This document shows positions 1 through 7,986 of a stretch of 58,256 nucleotides of DNA, piece after piece (the first letter of the stretch is position 1; each line of letters starts with the position of its first letter). The notes under the pieces are model-generated. The model saw only the letters and a program-made list of their open reading frames with translations. It was not told where the DNA came from and did no database searches. The position numbers and the translations under genes were made by a program. Source of the stretch: Planctomycetaceae bacterium (GTDB lineage: Bacteria > Planctomycetota > Planctomycetia > Planctomycetales > Planctomycetaceae); NCBI GenBank assembly GCA_002724315.1, contig PBOJ01000031.1, forward strand, positions 48,246-106,501. Reading direction: 5' to 3'.

Positions 1-2
1 CT

Positions 3-410
3 GTGCACTCGGTGACGACGACCATGCGCGGCAGCCGCCCGACACCCGGCCAGCTCAATGACCTGGTCACCTTCATCAATGGACTCCAACGCCCCGCACC
101 GGGCCGGGCCGCCGATTCACCGAGTCAACGGCTGTCGATAGCCCGCGGAGGCCGGCTGTTTGACACGCTCAACTGCCGACGCTGCCACACTCCACCGCTT
201 TACACCTCTCCGGACACCTACGACGTCGGTCTGGGAGGCCCCAAGGCCAACCCGCCGTCACTGCGAGGGGTCTCTCAGCGACGGCGGCTGTTTCACGACA
301 ACCGCGCGAAGTCGATCGCGGAAGTCCTGGGGCGATTCGGGCACCAGTTGCCCAGGGAACTCACCGACGCGGAACGTCGGGACCTGGTGAGGTTCCTGGA
401 GAGCCTGTAG
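3..410 (+). CDS. Cytochrome c peroxidase-like heme protein, C-terminal fragment (5' truncated by window)
   Basis: The frame is open from the left edge, so this is the C-terminal part of a larger protein; the GTG at base 3 is probably not its start. One heme-binding motif, CRRCH (CXXCH), lies near residue 58 after a helix-forming segment. It is followed by a GLGGPKANPPSLRGV segment and a C-terminal helix (TDAERRDLVRFLESL) typical of the second domain of di-heme cytochrome c peroxidase/MauG-like proteins of planctomycetes. The product is most likely exported and redox-active. Its last 50 bases overlap, tail to tail, the SGNH gene on the other strand. The exact subfamily cannot be decided without the N-terminal half. 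Confidence 0.75.
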   Translation: MHSVTTTMRGSRPTPGQLNDLVTFINGLQRPAPGRAADSPSQRLSIARGGRLFDTLNCRRCHTPPLYTSPDTYDVGLGGPKANPPSLRGVSQRRRLFHDNRAKSIAEVLGRFGHQLPRELTDAERRDLVRFLESL

Positions 411-1677
411 ACGACCGGCCCGCCTTGTCCGATGTCACCACCTCCACCAGCGCCGCGGCAATCAGAGCATGCCCCTGGACCGTCGGGTGGCAGTGGTCGA
501 CGAACAGCTCCCGCACTCCTCCAGCAGCCATCCGCTGGAACTCGGCCTCCAGCGGACCGTGAAACACCTCGTCCACGCTCACCAGTATGCCACCGGCATC
601 GGCCGTCGCCCGCCTGATCGTTTCGATCACCGCGGGGTTGGCCCGCGTGCCCCGGCGATCCCGCCGATTGGCCTCGACCAGCGCCGCTCTCCCCTCTTCG
701 ATTCGACCACGACCCAGCAGGCTCAGGCCATTCCAGAAATGGGCCAGTGCGTAATGCTCGTCCAGTGCGATCATCGTCTCGGCCGTCTCACCCAGCCCCT
801 GCCAGTCCCTGCCCTTGAACTGCCGGTCGGCGTCGTGGTCCAGCTGACTCCATTGGCCCGATCCCACGTCGGCCCGAGGGCCGTGGACCGAATCGCCTGG
901 TGGAGACAACAGGTTGGGCACCGCCGGAACGACCACAACGCGAGCTCCGGCCTGCCGGCCCACCTCGACGATTCGCATCACGTGTTCGCGCAACAAGGCC
1001 ATCCGCAACGACACCTCGGCCTCTGACTTGATCAACGGGTAGTTGTTGTTTCCGAAGAACTCGGCCGGCAACTGACTGCGGACCACGTTGACCGGCTCCC
1101 CCAACAGGGCCCGGGTGCCATTGATCACCCGCAGGCTGCGGGCCAGTTCACCCGCCTGCTCCATCCTCGCCACCAGTCCCTCGGGATCGTAGAAGACGTT
1201 TTCGAGAAACTCGTTGTGCCCCATGTAGACCAGGAACCAGTCCGGAGAAAATTCCGCCGCGCGACGCGCGATGGCCAGCACGCGATGGCTGCCGAAGGCC
1301 GGGTAACCCCCGTTGATCACCTCGACCCGCCTGCCATCCTCGTCGAGTGACTCAACCATCAGGTCAGAAAACGACCGCTGGACCCGAAATCCGTAGGTGC
1401 ATGATCCCCCCAGGGTGAAGATACGCAGCGTGTCCTCCGGCTTGGGCTGCTCGATCTCCTCGTCCCACTGGGAAAAGAAGCGGGTTCCGGCAGCAAATCC
1501 GACCGGGTTCAACCTGGTGCTGGTGTCAGGAAACAGCCCGGCGACACGAAACACCAGTTCCAGCACCAGCAGCAGCAGGAACGGCAACGAGACCGCCAGC
1601 AGTTTCATCCGCCGGGAACCTCGGCGGCTCGGTCCAGGACCGGTCTCTTCGGTCAACGGATCGGTCGCCTGGTTCAT
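361..1677 (-). CDS. Membrane-anchored SGNH/GDSL hydrolase-like protein with a TPR-like insert
   Basis: 438 aa. A basic N-terminus is followed by one membrane segment (about residues 25-48), then an extracytoplasmic SGNH fold. Block I is GGSCTYGF with candidate nucleophile Ser92. The Asn-containing block is GHNEF (about 153-157). The catalytic Asp/His block is DHCHP (Asp394, His397). Between the last two blocks, about residues 270-345 read like one or two tetratricopeptide helical hairpins (ALAHFWNGLSLLGRGRIEEG), unusual inside this fold. The start overlaps the stop of the upstream TMTC-like gene by ATGA, so the two are probably translationally coupled. Members of this fold act as esterases or acyltransferases on carbohydrates; the substrate here is unknown. 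Confidence 0.85.
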   Translation of the reverse strand: MNQATDPLTEETGPGPSRRGSRRMKLLAVSLPFLLLLVLELVFRVAGLFPDTSTRLNPVGFAAGTRFFSQWDEEIEQPKPEDTLRIFTLGGSCTYGFRVQRSFSDLMVESLDEDGRRVEVINGGYPAFGSHRVLAIARRAAEFSPDWFLVYMGHNEFLENVFYDPEGLVARMEQAGELARSLRVINGTRALLGEPVNVVRSQLPAEFFGNNNYPLIKSEAEVSLRMALLREHVMRIVEVGRQAGARVVVVPAVPNLLSPPGDSVHGPRADVGSGQWSQLDHDADRQFKGRDWQGLGETAETMIALDEHYALAHFWNGLSLLGRGRIEEGRAALVEANRRDRRGTRANPAVIETIRRATADAGGILVSVDEVFHGPLEAEFQRMAAGGVRELFVDHCHPTVQGHALIAAALVEVVTSDKAGRSSTGSPGTSPGPDVPRR

Positions 1678-3362
1678 GGACTCGGCTCGAAGTCCTGTGC
1701 GAGACGAGGGTCAAGACGTCGGAGTTGCTCGACGGCGGTCTCGAATCCGGATTGGTTGTTCCTGAGCAACTCGACACGTGCCAGGTGGGCCCACGCGGCG
1801 GCGAACCGGCTGTCAGTTGCGACGGCCGCCTCGAGCTGTTCAACCGCCTCATCGTAACGTTCTCGATCTGTCAGCCCCAACGCCAGATTCACCCGGGCCT
1901 TCGGCAGCCAGGGAGCCAGACGCACCGCCTGTCGTGCCGCATCGAACGCCTCGTCGTGTTTCGCCTGGACCTGCAATTCAACCGACAGGTTGACCCAGGC
2001 GTCAGGGAATTCGCTGTCGACGGCAATCGCCTCGCGGTGCCGACGCTCGGCGAGCTTGTGACTGCCTGCCGCACCCAGCTCGTTGCCCAGGCTGGTCAGC
2101 GCCAGCGGTGATCGGGGATTCTTGGCGACGGTATCGGTCCAGAGATTCGCGTTGTCCAGAAACACCGGACCACGAACCCAGGCCAGGCCCAGCAGGATCA
2201 ACAACGCCGCGCCACCGAGAGAGGAATACCAGCGAGTGACAATCAGCCAGGCGGCCGCAACCAGCAACGGGATACTGGCCAGGTACTGGAAGTGGTCGGC
2301 GACAAACGAGAACTGCATGGGGTAGATGTCGACAAAGCCCAGGGCGGGAGCCAGCGTGCCGACAAACAGCAATCCCGCCGACAGAGGGCCTCGGCCGACC
2401 CGGGATCTCCGCCACCAAAGCGCAAACAGCACCAGCACCGCGGCCAGCGGGTAAAGCCACTGGAGCACTGAGGCCGAGTCGATCCTCCAGCGGGGATAAA
2501 TGAAAGCCAGTTCGGTCGGACAGAACAGCTTTCCGGCATAGAACCAGATCGCCCGCCCGGCGACCAGGATCCGATCCGGGGCCGAGAGGCCCAGATCGAG
2601 GTGTCCCGCCCCGATGTGTCGTTGCTCGCTCCAGATCGTCACCAATCCCATCGGCACCGCCAGCAACAGCATTGGCAACACGCCGAGCCATTCGCGGCGA
2701 CCGACACGACCGCCCTGCCACCAACAGATCACCAGCCACGCCGCCGGCAACGTGACGGTGACCGTCTTGGAGAACAGTGCCGCGATGAAGAGCACAACAG
2801 CCAGCCACCACCGGCGACTGGCCGTCCCGGGTTCCGCACGCCACCAACCCAGCCAGGCGATTGTCGACAACAGGGCGAACAATCCCGAGAGCACGTTCTT
2901 GCGCTCACTGATCCACGCCACGCTCTCGACATGGACCGGGTGTACGGCGAACAGGGCCGCTGCCAGCCACGCTCCGGAAAGTCCCAGCCCCGCCAGCAAC
3001 CTCCACAGCACGACAACAGACGCGGCGTGCAACAGGATGTTCACCGCGTGGTACCCAGTGGGGTTGTCACTCCAGAGACGGTACTCGAGCCAGAAGCTGG
3101 AGTGGGTCAGCGGATAGTACTGGGGGACGCTTCCGGGTTCGAACCAGATCGCCGGGAGCCCGCCCGGATCAATCACTGCGGGACTCTCGGTGACGTGGGC
3201 GTCGTCATCCCAGATGAATTCACCACCGAAGCCAGGCAGGTGGGCCACCACGGCCAGCCCGACCAGCAACCCGGCAGCAACCCGTGGGTTGACTCGCAGC
3301 GATTCGCCGTTCTGGGCCACACGGAAGTCCTGTTGCCAATGGGAACTGGTCGGTTCGAGCAT
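1674..3362 (-). CDS. TMTC/PMT-like multi-spanning glycosyltransferase with C-terminal TPRs
   Basis: 562 aa. An acidic FIWDDDAHV motif (about 48-56) sits in the first extracytoplasmic loop after membrane segment 1, as in the GT-C fold O-mannosyltransferase/TMTC families, where such acidic residues serve catalysis. Roughly ten hydrophobic segments fill residues 28-395. Residues about 415-555 form TPRs (for example PDAWVNLSVELQVQAKHDEA). Known TMTC-type enzymes transfer a lipid-linked sugar to protein; that reaction is an inference here. It is first in a two-gene operon, overlapping the SGNH gene by four bases, and is divergent from a second SGNH operon. An O-glycosylation or glycan-decoration role fits best. 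Confidence 0.8.
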   Translation of the reverse strand: MLEPTSSHWQQDFRVAQNGESLRVNPRVAAGLLVGLAVVAHLPGFGGEFIWDDDAHVTESPAVIDPGGLPAIWFEPGSVPQYYPLTHSSFWLEYRLWSDNPTGYHAVNILLHAASVVVLWRLLAGLGLSGAWLAAALFAVHPVHVESVAWISERKNVLSGLFALLSTIAWLGWWRAEPGTASRRWWLAVVLFIAALFSKTVTVTLPAAWLVICWWQGGRVGRREWLGVLPMLLLAVPMGLVTIWSEQRHIGAGHLDLGLSAPDRILVAGRAIWFYAGKLFCPTELAFIYPRWRIDSASVLQWLYPLAAVLVLFALWWRRSRVGRGPLSAGLLFVGTLAPALGFVDIYPMQFSFVADHFQYLASIPLLVAAAWLIVTRWYSSLGGAALLILLGLAWVRGPVFLDNANLWTDTVAKNPRSPLALTSLGNELGAAGSHKLAERRHREAIAVDSEFPDAWVNLSVELQVQAKHDEAFDAARQAVRLAPWLPKARVNLALGLTDRERYDEAVEQLEAAVATDSRFAAAWAHLARVELLRNNQSGFETAVEQLRRLDPRLAQDFEPSP

Positions 3363-3377
3363 ACGGCATCAACGCCG

Positions 3378-3412
3378 GGGCAACAAAGACCGGGTCACCG
3401 GGTTCGTTGCCC
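3378..3412. promoter_or_regulatory. Inverted repeat in divergent promoter region
   Basis: Perfect 7-bp arms GGGCAAC (3378-3384) and GTTGCCC (3406-3412) separated by 21 bases, inside the 100-bp gap between the divergent TMTC-like and SGNH operons. It could be a shared operator or an RNA hairpin in one leader. No regulator gene is adjacent. Confidence 0.4.
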
Positions 3413-3424
3413 TCACCCACCGCC

Positions 3425-3442
3425 CTCGGCGCAATCGCCGAG
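3425..3442. promoter_or_regulatory. Short perfect hairpin upstream of the GTG start of the SGNH gene
   Basis: CTCGGCG, loop CAAT, CGCCGAG: a 7-bp GC-rich stem ending 20 bases before the GTG start at 3463. No purine-rich Shine-Dalgarno element lies between the hairpin and the start, so the leader may be read without one or the hairpin may influence initiation. It has no T tract and is therefore not a terminator. Confidence 0.4.
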
Positions 3443-3462
3443 CTTGCAGTAGACTCACCCGC

Positions 3463-4539
3463 GTGACTGTCAACTCGCCCCCCCGGCCCGCTCCATGCAC
3501 GCCACTGGGCAAACGCCTGCTGCTGGCCGCTGCCACTGTCGTCGGCATGCTCGTCGTCGCCGAAGTGATCCTCCGCATCGCCTTTCCCGAACCCATCACC
3601 ATCCGTTTCGCCCAGGACACCCAGGAACTGCAACAGCTCCAACTGGACAAATTCGGTGGCGTGTTGATCAACGATCCGATTCGGTTCTGGAGACTGGCAC
3701 CCCACAGCCGCCTGGCCGAATCCGGGTCGGACACGGACGGGCCATTTTTCGGAGTGATCTCCAACGGGGACGGCTTTCGCGAGAATCATGACATCGCCCC
3801 CGAGAAGTCCGCCGAGGAAACCCGCATCCTGTTCCTGGGCGACTCCTGCACCTTCGGCTACGGGGTGGGTTGGGACCAGACATTCGCGGCCGTGTGTGAA
3901 GACCGTCTCAACAACCGGTCCGAAGTCCGGCGATTTGAATGCATCAACGCGGGTGTCCCCGGCTATTCGCTGTACCAAGGATTCCAGGTGCTCGATGACG
4001 AGGGGCCCATGGTGAAACCGGACGTGGTGGTTGCCTGTTTCGGGTTCAACGACCGTTCCGAGTGGGACGGCCTGAGTGACCTGCAACACGCCGCCCTAGC
4101 ACCTCCGGGCTGGATGTCCGGATGCCGCCTGGCCGGCCGTCTGTGGAGAATGACCCATCCGTCGTCGGCTCAAAGGACTGCTGCCCGAAAACCACGTGTT
4201 TCTCCTGACGAATTCCGCGGCCTGTTGACCCGCATCCGGACCCGCACCCGGCAACTCGGCGCCCGCCTGGCGCTGATCTCGTGGTGCGAACGCTTCCAGG
4301 TGACCGACGATCGCGACGAACGGACACCCTGGCAACGAGAACTCGACCGATTTGCCCGACGGCATCGGGTCCCGATGCTCGACCTGGTCCCCCTGCTGCA
4401 GCGGTGGGCCGACGAACCGGACCAGGAACCGCAGTTTCTGGATATCGTTCACGCCACACCGGCCGCACACTCGCGAATCGCCGGACAGGTGATCGAGATC
4501 CTGGAACCGGTGCTCGGTAATGGAGGATCGCCGGAATGA
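3463..4539 (+). CDS. Membrane-anchored SGNH hydrolase-like protein
   Basis: 358 aa from the GTG at 3463. An upstream in-frame ATG at 3190 would overlap the divergent gene and adds low-complexity, non-homologous residues, so I reject it. A single membrane segment covers about residues 19-41. The SGNH nucleophile block is FLGDSCTFGYG with Ser128, and a conserved ISNGDGFRE element precedes it. Block III is GFNDR. The last block is DIVHATPAAH, lacking the usual Pro after His. The stop overlaps the start of the next SGNH gene by ATGA. It probably modifies or de-esterifies an extracytoplasmic glycan; the substrate is unknown. Confidence 0.82.
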   Translation: MTVNSPPRPAPCTPLGKRLLLAAATVVGMLVVAEVILRIAFPEPITIRFAQDTQELQQLQLDKFGGVLINDPIRFWRLAPHSRLAESGSDTDGPFFGVISNGDGFRENHDIAPEKSAEETRILFLGDSCTFGYGVGWDQTFAAVCEDRLNNRSEVRRFECINAGVPGYSLYQGFQVLDDEGPMVKPDVVVACFGFNDRSEWDGLSDLQHAALAPPGWMSGCRLAGRLWRMTHPSSAQRTAARKPRVSPDEFRGLLTRIRTRTRQLGARLALISWCERFQVTDDRDERTPWQRELDRFARRHRVPMLDLVPLLQRWADEPDQEPQFLDIVHATPAAHSRIAGQVIEILEPVLGNGGSPE

Positions 4540-5705
4540 CCAACGCCGACAGCAGCGATTCGAACCGACCGGAGGGTGCGACCAGTCAGCGGCCGCGACT
4601 GTTGGCCACCGCCATCGGCTTGATCGTGGCGGTGCTGGTCGCCGAGGCAACGCTGTGGCTGACCAACCAGCCCCGCTTTCCCGTACCACACACCTTCCCA
4701 CCCCAGTTCATGCTGGTCGGTGAACCCGACGCCCAGGGGTGGGTTCGCCACGTCAACAAGCCGTCGACGACAATCCGATTCCGCTACGAATCGGACCCGC
4801 GAGAATATTTCGGTACCGACCGGACAGTCGGTCACACCACCAATTCGCTGGGCTTTCGTGGCGGGGAATTTCCGCTGGTGGAGACACGTGATGGGGGCAT
4901 CGAGGCCATCGGCGAAAAACCCGACGGCGTGTTGCGAATTGTGTTTCTCGGCGACTCGGTAACATTTGGCGAGGGAGTGCACGATTCTGACACATTTGTC
5001 GAGCGGGTGGGCCGGGGACTGAGTACCCGGTTGAGTCGCCCCATCGAGGTCTACAACTTCGGTGTCGGCGGTCACAACACATCCGACGCCCGATGGGTCT
5101 GGCAACGATACGCCCGCCATCTCGATCCCGACCTGGTCATCTACACCTTCGTCCTCAACGACGCTGAACCACGGTTGTTTCGGCTCGAGCAGACATCCGG
5201 CCAGCCCACTCGGATTCCCCGTTCAATCGAAGCCCGCTGGACAGAATGGACCAGCCAACCCGAAGGCTGGTGGACCGGATCGCGATTGGCCCGCCTGGCA
5301 TGGAAACTCCAGGCCGGCTGGAAACTGGACCGCAAAACCCTTGGATATTACCGCGAGTTGAACGCGTCATATTCCCCGCACTGGCACGCCTGTCGCGAAC
5401 AACTCGAGGCCCTGCAACAGATCGAGCCAACGCCGCTGGTCGTGGTATTCCCCATGCTGTTTGATTTGGCAGCTCACCCATTCCGCCCGGTGCATCTTGC
5501 GATCACCGACACCTGTTCACGGACCGAGATCATCGATCTCTGGGAAACCCTGGCCGGTCGTGCCGGCAACAACACGCCGGAGCTGTGGGTCCATCCGACC
5601 GACACGCATCCCAACGAGATCGCACACAAGTTCGCCGCCGGAGTGATCACCCAGCGGTTGGAAACATTGCTGCGGGATCCGGAACAATCCGACTCAGCCC
5701 CCTGA
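4536..5705 (+). CDS. Membrane-anchored SGNH hydrolase-like protein (second of the operon)
   Basis: 389 aa. One membrane segment (about 21-43) is followed by an extracytoplasmic domain. NSLGFRGGEF (about 103-112) resembles the element found just before the nucleophile in planctomycete SGNH proteins. The nucleophile block is FLGDSVTFGEG with Ser141, block III is VLNDAE, and the catalytic Asp/His pair lies in HPTDTHPNEIAH near the C-terminus. It starts within the stop codon of the preceding gene (ATGA), so the two are coupled and may form a heteromeric or two-step esterase/acyltransferase. The last 12 bases overlap the convergent acetamidase gene. Confidence 0.84.
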   Translation: MTNADSSDSNRPEGATSQRPRLLATAIGLIVAVLVAEATLWLTNQPRFPVPHTFPPQFMLVGEPDAQGWVRHVNKPSTTIRFRYESDPREYFGTDRTVGHTTNSLGFRGGEFPLVETRDGGIEAIGEKPDGVLRIVFLGDSVTFGEGVHDSDTFVERVGRGLSTRLSRPIEVYNFGVGGHNTSDARWVWQRYARHLDPDLVIYTFVLNDAEPRLFRLEQTSGQPTRIPRSIEARWTEWTSQPEGWWTGSRLARLAWKLQAGWKLDRKTLGYYRELNASYSPHWHACREQLEALQQIEPTPLVVVFPMLFDLAAHPFRPVHLAITDTCSRTEIIDLWETLAGRAGNNTPELWVHPTDTHPNEIAHKFAAGVITQRLETLLRDPEQSDSAP

Positions 5706-6617
5706 GGGGGTTGGAGACGGCAGGAATTCCCTGGGCACCTTGCAGACCATCGTGTAAGCGGGATCGAACATGTTGCCCAGGTCGTATCTGACACACTGGG
5801 CCAACAGCAGGTTGGCTCCCAGCGGGTCGAGTCCGTAGTCCTGCACCAACCACCGCAGCATCTCGGTCGTCGCGTTCTGCGTCGCCTCGTCCAACGGCCT
5901 GGCATTGCCCGCGGTGAAAATCTCTTCGGCGTTTTCACCCCGCGGCCAGCCGATTTCGTGGTCCTTGATCACGTCGAGCGTCACTCGAACGTCCATCGAA
6001 ATCTCCAGTCCCGAGCCGACAATTTCGCCATCCCCCTGAAGGGCGTGTCCGTCGCCCAGGAAGAACAGCGCCCCGGATTCGAAGACCGGGAAGTAGACCG
6101 TCACACCCTGCCGGAAACCACGGTAGTCCATGTTCCCGCCGTGTTCGGCCGAAGTCGCCGTCGAGATGGCCTGCGTCCCCTTGGCCGCCACACCAAAGCA
6201 GCCGATCATCGGATCCAGCGGCAGGGTGATGCGGCCGAGTTTCGATTCGGGGGTCGTCAGCGTAGCGGTCCCCTGCTCGACATCGACATCCCACTCGGCC
6301 ATCCCCGCCTCGGGCAGCTCGCGGACAAAATCGGGCCGCACAACGTTGGCCGCCACACTGGTTCCACAGAAGGCCCAGTCGCGGTTGGGAACGATCGAGT
6401 CGAGCTTCACGACCAGCGTGTCACCCGGCTCGGCCCCGTCGACAAAGAAGGGACCCGTCTGAGGATTGCCGCGCGGTGTGACCTGGTCACGATTGGCATC
6501 CCGGCCACGGGCATCGACGGTCGTCGTGACGATCGAATCACCCGGCTGAACCGTCAACACCGGCTCGTGAGGCCCCAGGGTGGTGAAGTAGTGGGTCGGT
6601 GTGAACTGGTGTTCCAT
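5694..6617 (-). CDS. Acetamidase/formamidase family protein
   Basis: 307 aa from the ATG at 6617, where the conserved N-terminus begins (MEHQFTPTHYFTTLGPHEPVLTVQPGD); the in-frame extension to 6758 is unconserved sequence. Family landmarks are GDTLVVKLDSI, HGGNMDYRGF and the metal-site region GDGHALQGDGEIVG. Members hydrolyse formamide or acetamide to the acid and ammonia. No signal peptide is evident, so it is likely cytoplasmic. It lies 67 bp downstream of the NHL-repeat gene on the same strand and probably forms an operon with it. No urea or nitrogen genes are nearby, so the natural amide is uncertain. Confidence 0.88.
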   Translation of the reverse strand: MEHQFTPTHYFTTLGPHEPVLTVQPGDSIVTTTVDARGRDANRDQVTPRGNPQTGPFFVDGAEPGDTLVVKLDSIVPNRDWAFCGTSVAANVVRPDFVRELPEAGMAEWDVDVEQGTATLTTPESKLGRITLPLDPMIGCFGVAAKGTQAISTATSAEHGGNMDYRGFRQGVTVYFPVFESGALFFLGDGHALQGDGEIVGSGLEISMDVRVTLDVIKDHEIGWPRGENAEEIFTAGNARPLDEATQNATTEMLRWLVQDYGLDPLGANLLLAQCVRYDLGNMFDPAYTMVCKVPREFLPSPTPSGG

Positions 6618-6684
6618 GGCCGTGTGTTTCCGGATGGTACTGGAGATCAATGAGTCGAGAGGGCGTGTCGTCTGGCCAAAAGTC

Positions 6685-7683
6685 TCAGACGCGACGGAAC
6701 TTCTGCAGCGTCGGGCAGTCAGCCTCGACCAGCCCTTTCGGGACAGCCGCCGAGGCAATCACCTCGGAGGTGTAAATGTCCCCGTTGCCATCAACCCAGA
6801 TATCGTGCGGCGCGGCAAAATCGCCCGGTTCGTACGGATTGGCCCCGCCCCCGAATCGTGACAGCAATTCCCCCGATCGGCTGAAGATGCTGACCCGACC
6901 GCCGGTGTCGTCGAAACGCTGGTCGTTGAGTCCCGCGTGCCATCCCAGTTCGGCGACATAGACCACGTCGTCGCCGTCGATGAAGACCTCGCAGGGGCGG
7001 GCCACGTCGGTCCAGGCCTCGATGAAACCGCCGTCGGCGTCGAACAGCTGGATCCGACTGTTTTCACGATCGCAGGCAAAAACCGTTCCGTCACTGGCGA
7101 CATCAATCCCGTGCGGCAAATGAAACTCGCCGTCACCGTCACCAGGCGTCCCCCAGCTGATCTCGTACTCGCCGTCGGCCGAGAACCTGTGGACCCGGCA
7201 GTTGCCGTAGCCATCGGTGATGAACAGGCGGCCGTCGGGCGCCACTGCGAGATTGGTCGGCAGGTTGAACGGACCGGCCGGCTGCCGGAGCGTCAGGTAG
7301 TTCATGTCTTCGACGCCCGTGTCGCTGCACTCCCCGGCAATTCCCAGCGTCTGTTCACGACGGCCATCGGTGGTGTAGCGATGGATCACGTGACCGTGAT
7401 CATCGGTCAGCCAGATCCGGTCGTCGTCGGTGATCCAGATTCCGTGCGGCCGCTCGAACTGGCCCTCGCCCCAACTGCCCACAAAGCTGCCGTCCGAGGA
7501 GTAGACGATGACGGGATGTTCGCTGCGGTTGAAAGCGTACAGGTTCCCGGCCGAATCGGTGGCTGCTCCAACCACTTCCCCGTAATTCCACCCCTCGGGC
7601 AACTGGTCCCATCCGGGCAAAGGTTCGTAGCGGTAGTCGCCCTGGCCAACCGTGCCGACGTTGTTGTCGTTTTCAGTCGTCAT
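6685..7683 (-). CDS. NHL-repeat six-bladed beta-propeller protein
   Basis: 332 aa from the ATG at 7683, preceded by a GGAGAG element at suitable spacing; the longer in-frame start at 7959 is rejected. Repeated blades of the type FERPHGIWITDDDRIWLTDDHGHVI, FNLPTNLAVAPDGRLFITDG and FHLPHGIDVASDGTVFACD mark an NHL propeller, similar to peptidyl-alpha-hydroxyglycine amidating lyase-like proteins. No signal peptide is visible from this start. It is transcribed with the acetamidase/formamidase, which hints at handling of a C-terminal amide or a related small molecule, but this is only context. It is divergent from the TPR-CRTAC1 gene. Confidence 0.85.
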   Translation of the reverse strand: MTTENDNNVGTVGQGDYRYEPLPGWDQLPEGWNYGEVVGAATDSAGNLYAFNRSEHPVIVYSSDGSFVGSWGEGQFERPHGIWITDDDRIWLTDDHGHVIHRYTTDGRREQTLGIAGECSDTGVEDMNYLTLRQPAGPFNLPTNLAVAPDGRLFITDGYGNCRVHRFSADGEYEISWGTPGDGDGEFHLPHGIDVASDGTVFACDRENSRIQLFDADGGFIEAWTDVARPCEVFIDGDDVVYVAELGWHAGLNDQRFDDTGGRVSIFSRSGELLSRFGGGANPYEPGDFAAPHDIWVDGNGDIYTSEVIASAAVPKGLVEADCPTLQKFRRV

Positions 7684-7986
7684 CTCGATGGTCTCTCCAG
7701 GTGAGCAAAACGGTCTGTCCTGATCAGTTTTGTGCGTCAACGGATTTTCTCGGTCAGCTGTCCTGCCGAACCGTTCAGACAACCTCAAATCCGGGGCGGC
7801 GGGAGTCGCCGCATCAACACCGGGATCCACTCGACACCGATTGCGTGAGCGGGAGGCCGACATTATCGTGAAATCATGTCGCGATGGAGACGAGATTTCC
7901 AGCAAGGTCACGGGCATCACTCTTCTGCCGCGGTGCGAATTCCGTCGTCTGAACGACATCCCTCACAAGCCACGGAGCACATCTAG
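7684..7986. other. Divergent intergenic region (303 bp)
   Basis: It separates the NHL operon (minus) from the TPR-CRTAC1 gene (plus) and must carry both promoters. I see Shine-Dalgarno-like elements next to both starts (GGAGAG for the minus gene, CGGAG at about 7973-7977 for the plus gene) but no convincing -35/-10 pair, no strong inverted repeat and no coding sequence. The short open frames across it look random. Confidence 0.6.

Noticed and set aside
3130..3150. GGTTCGAACC resembling a tRNA T-loop
   Set aside because: It lies inside the coding sequence of the TMTC-like gene, and no acceptor or anticodon stem can be built around it.
3190..3462. In-frame N-terminal extension of the first plus-strand SGNH gene
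   Set aside because: It overlaps the start of the divergent TMTC-like gene and encodes low-complexity residues with no signal or domain; the membrane anchor begins properly after the GTG at 3463.
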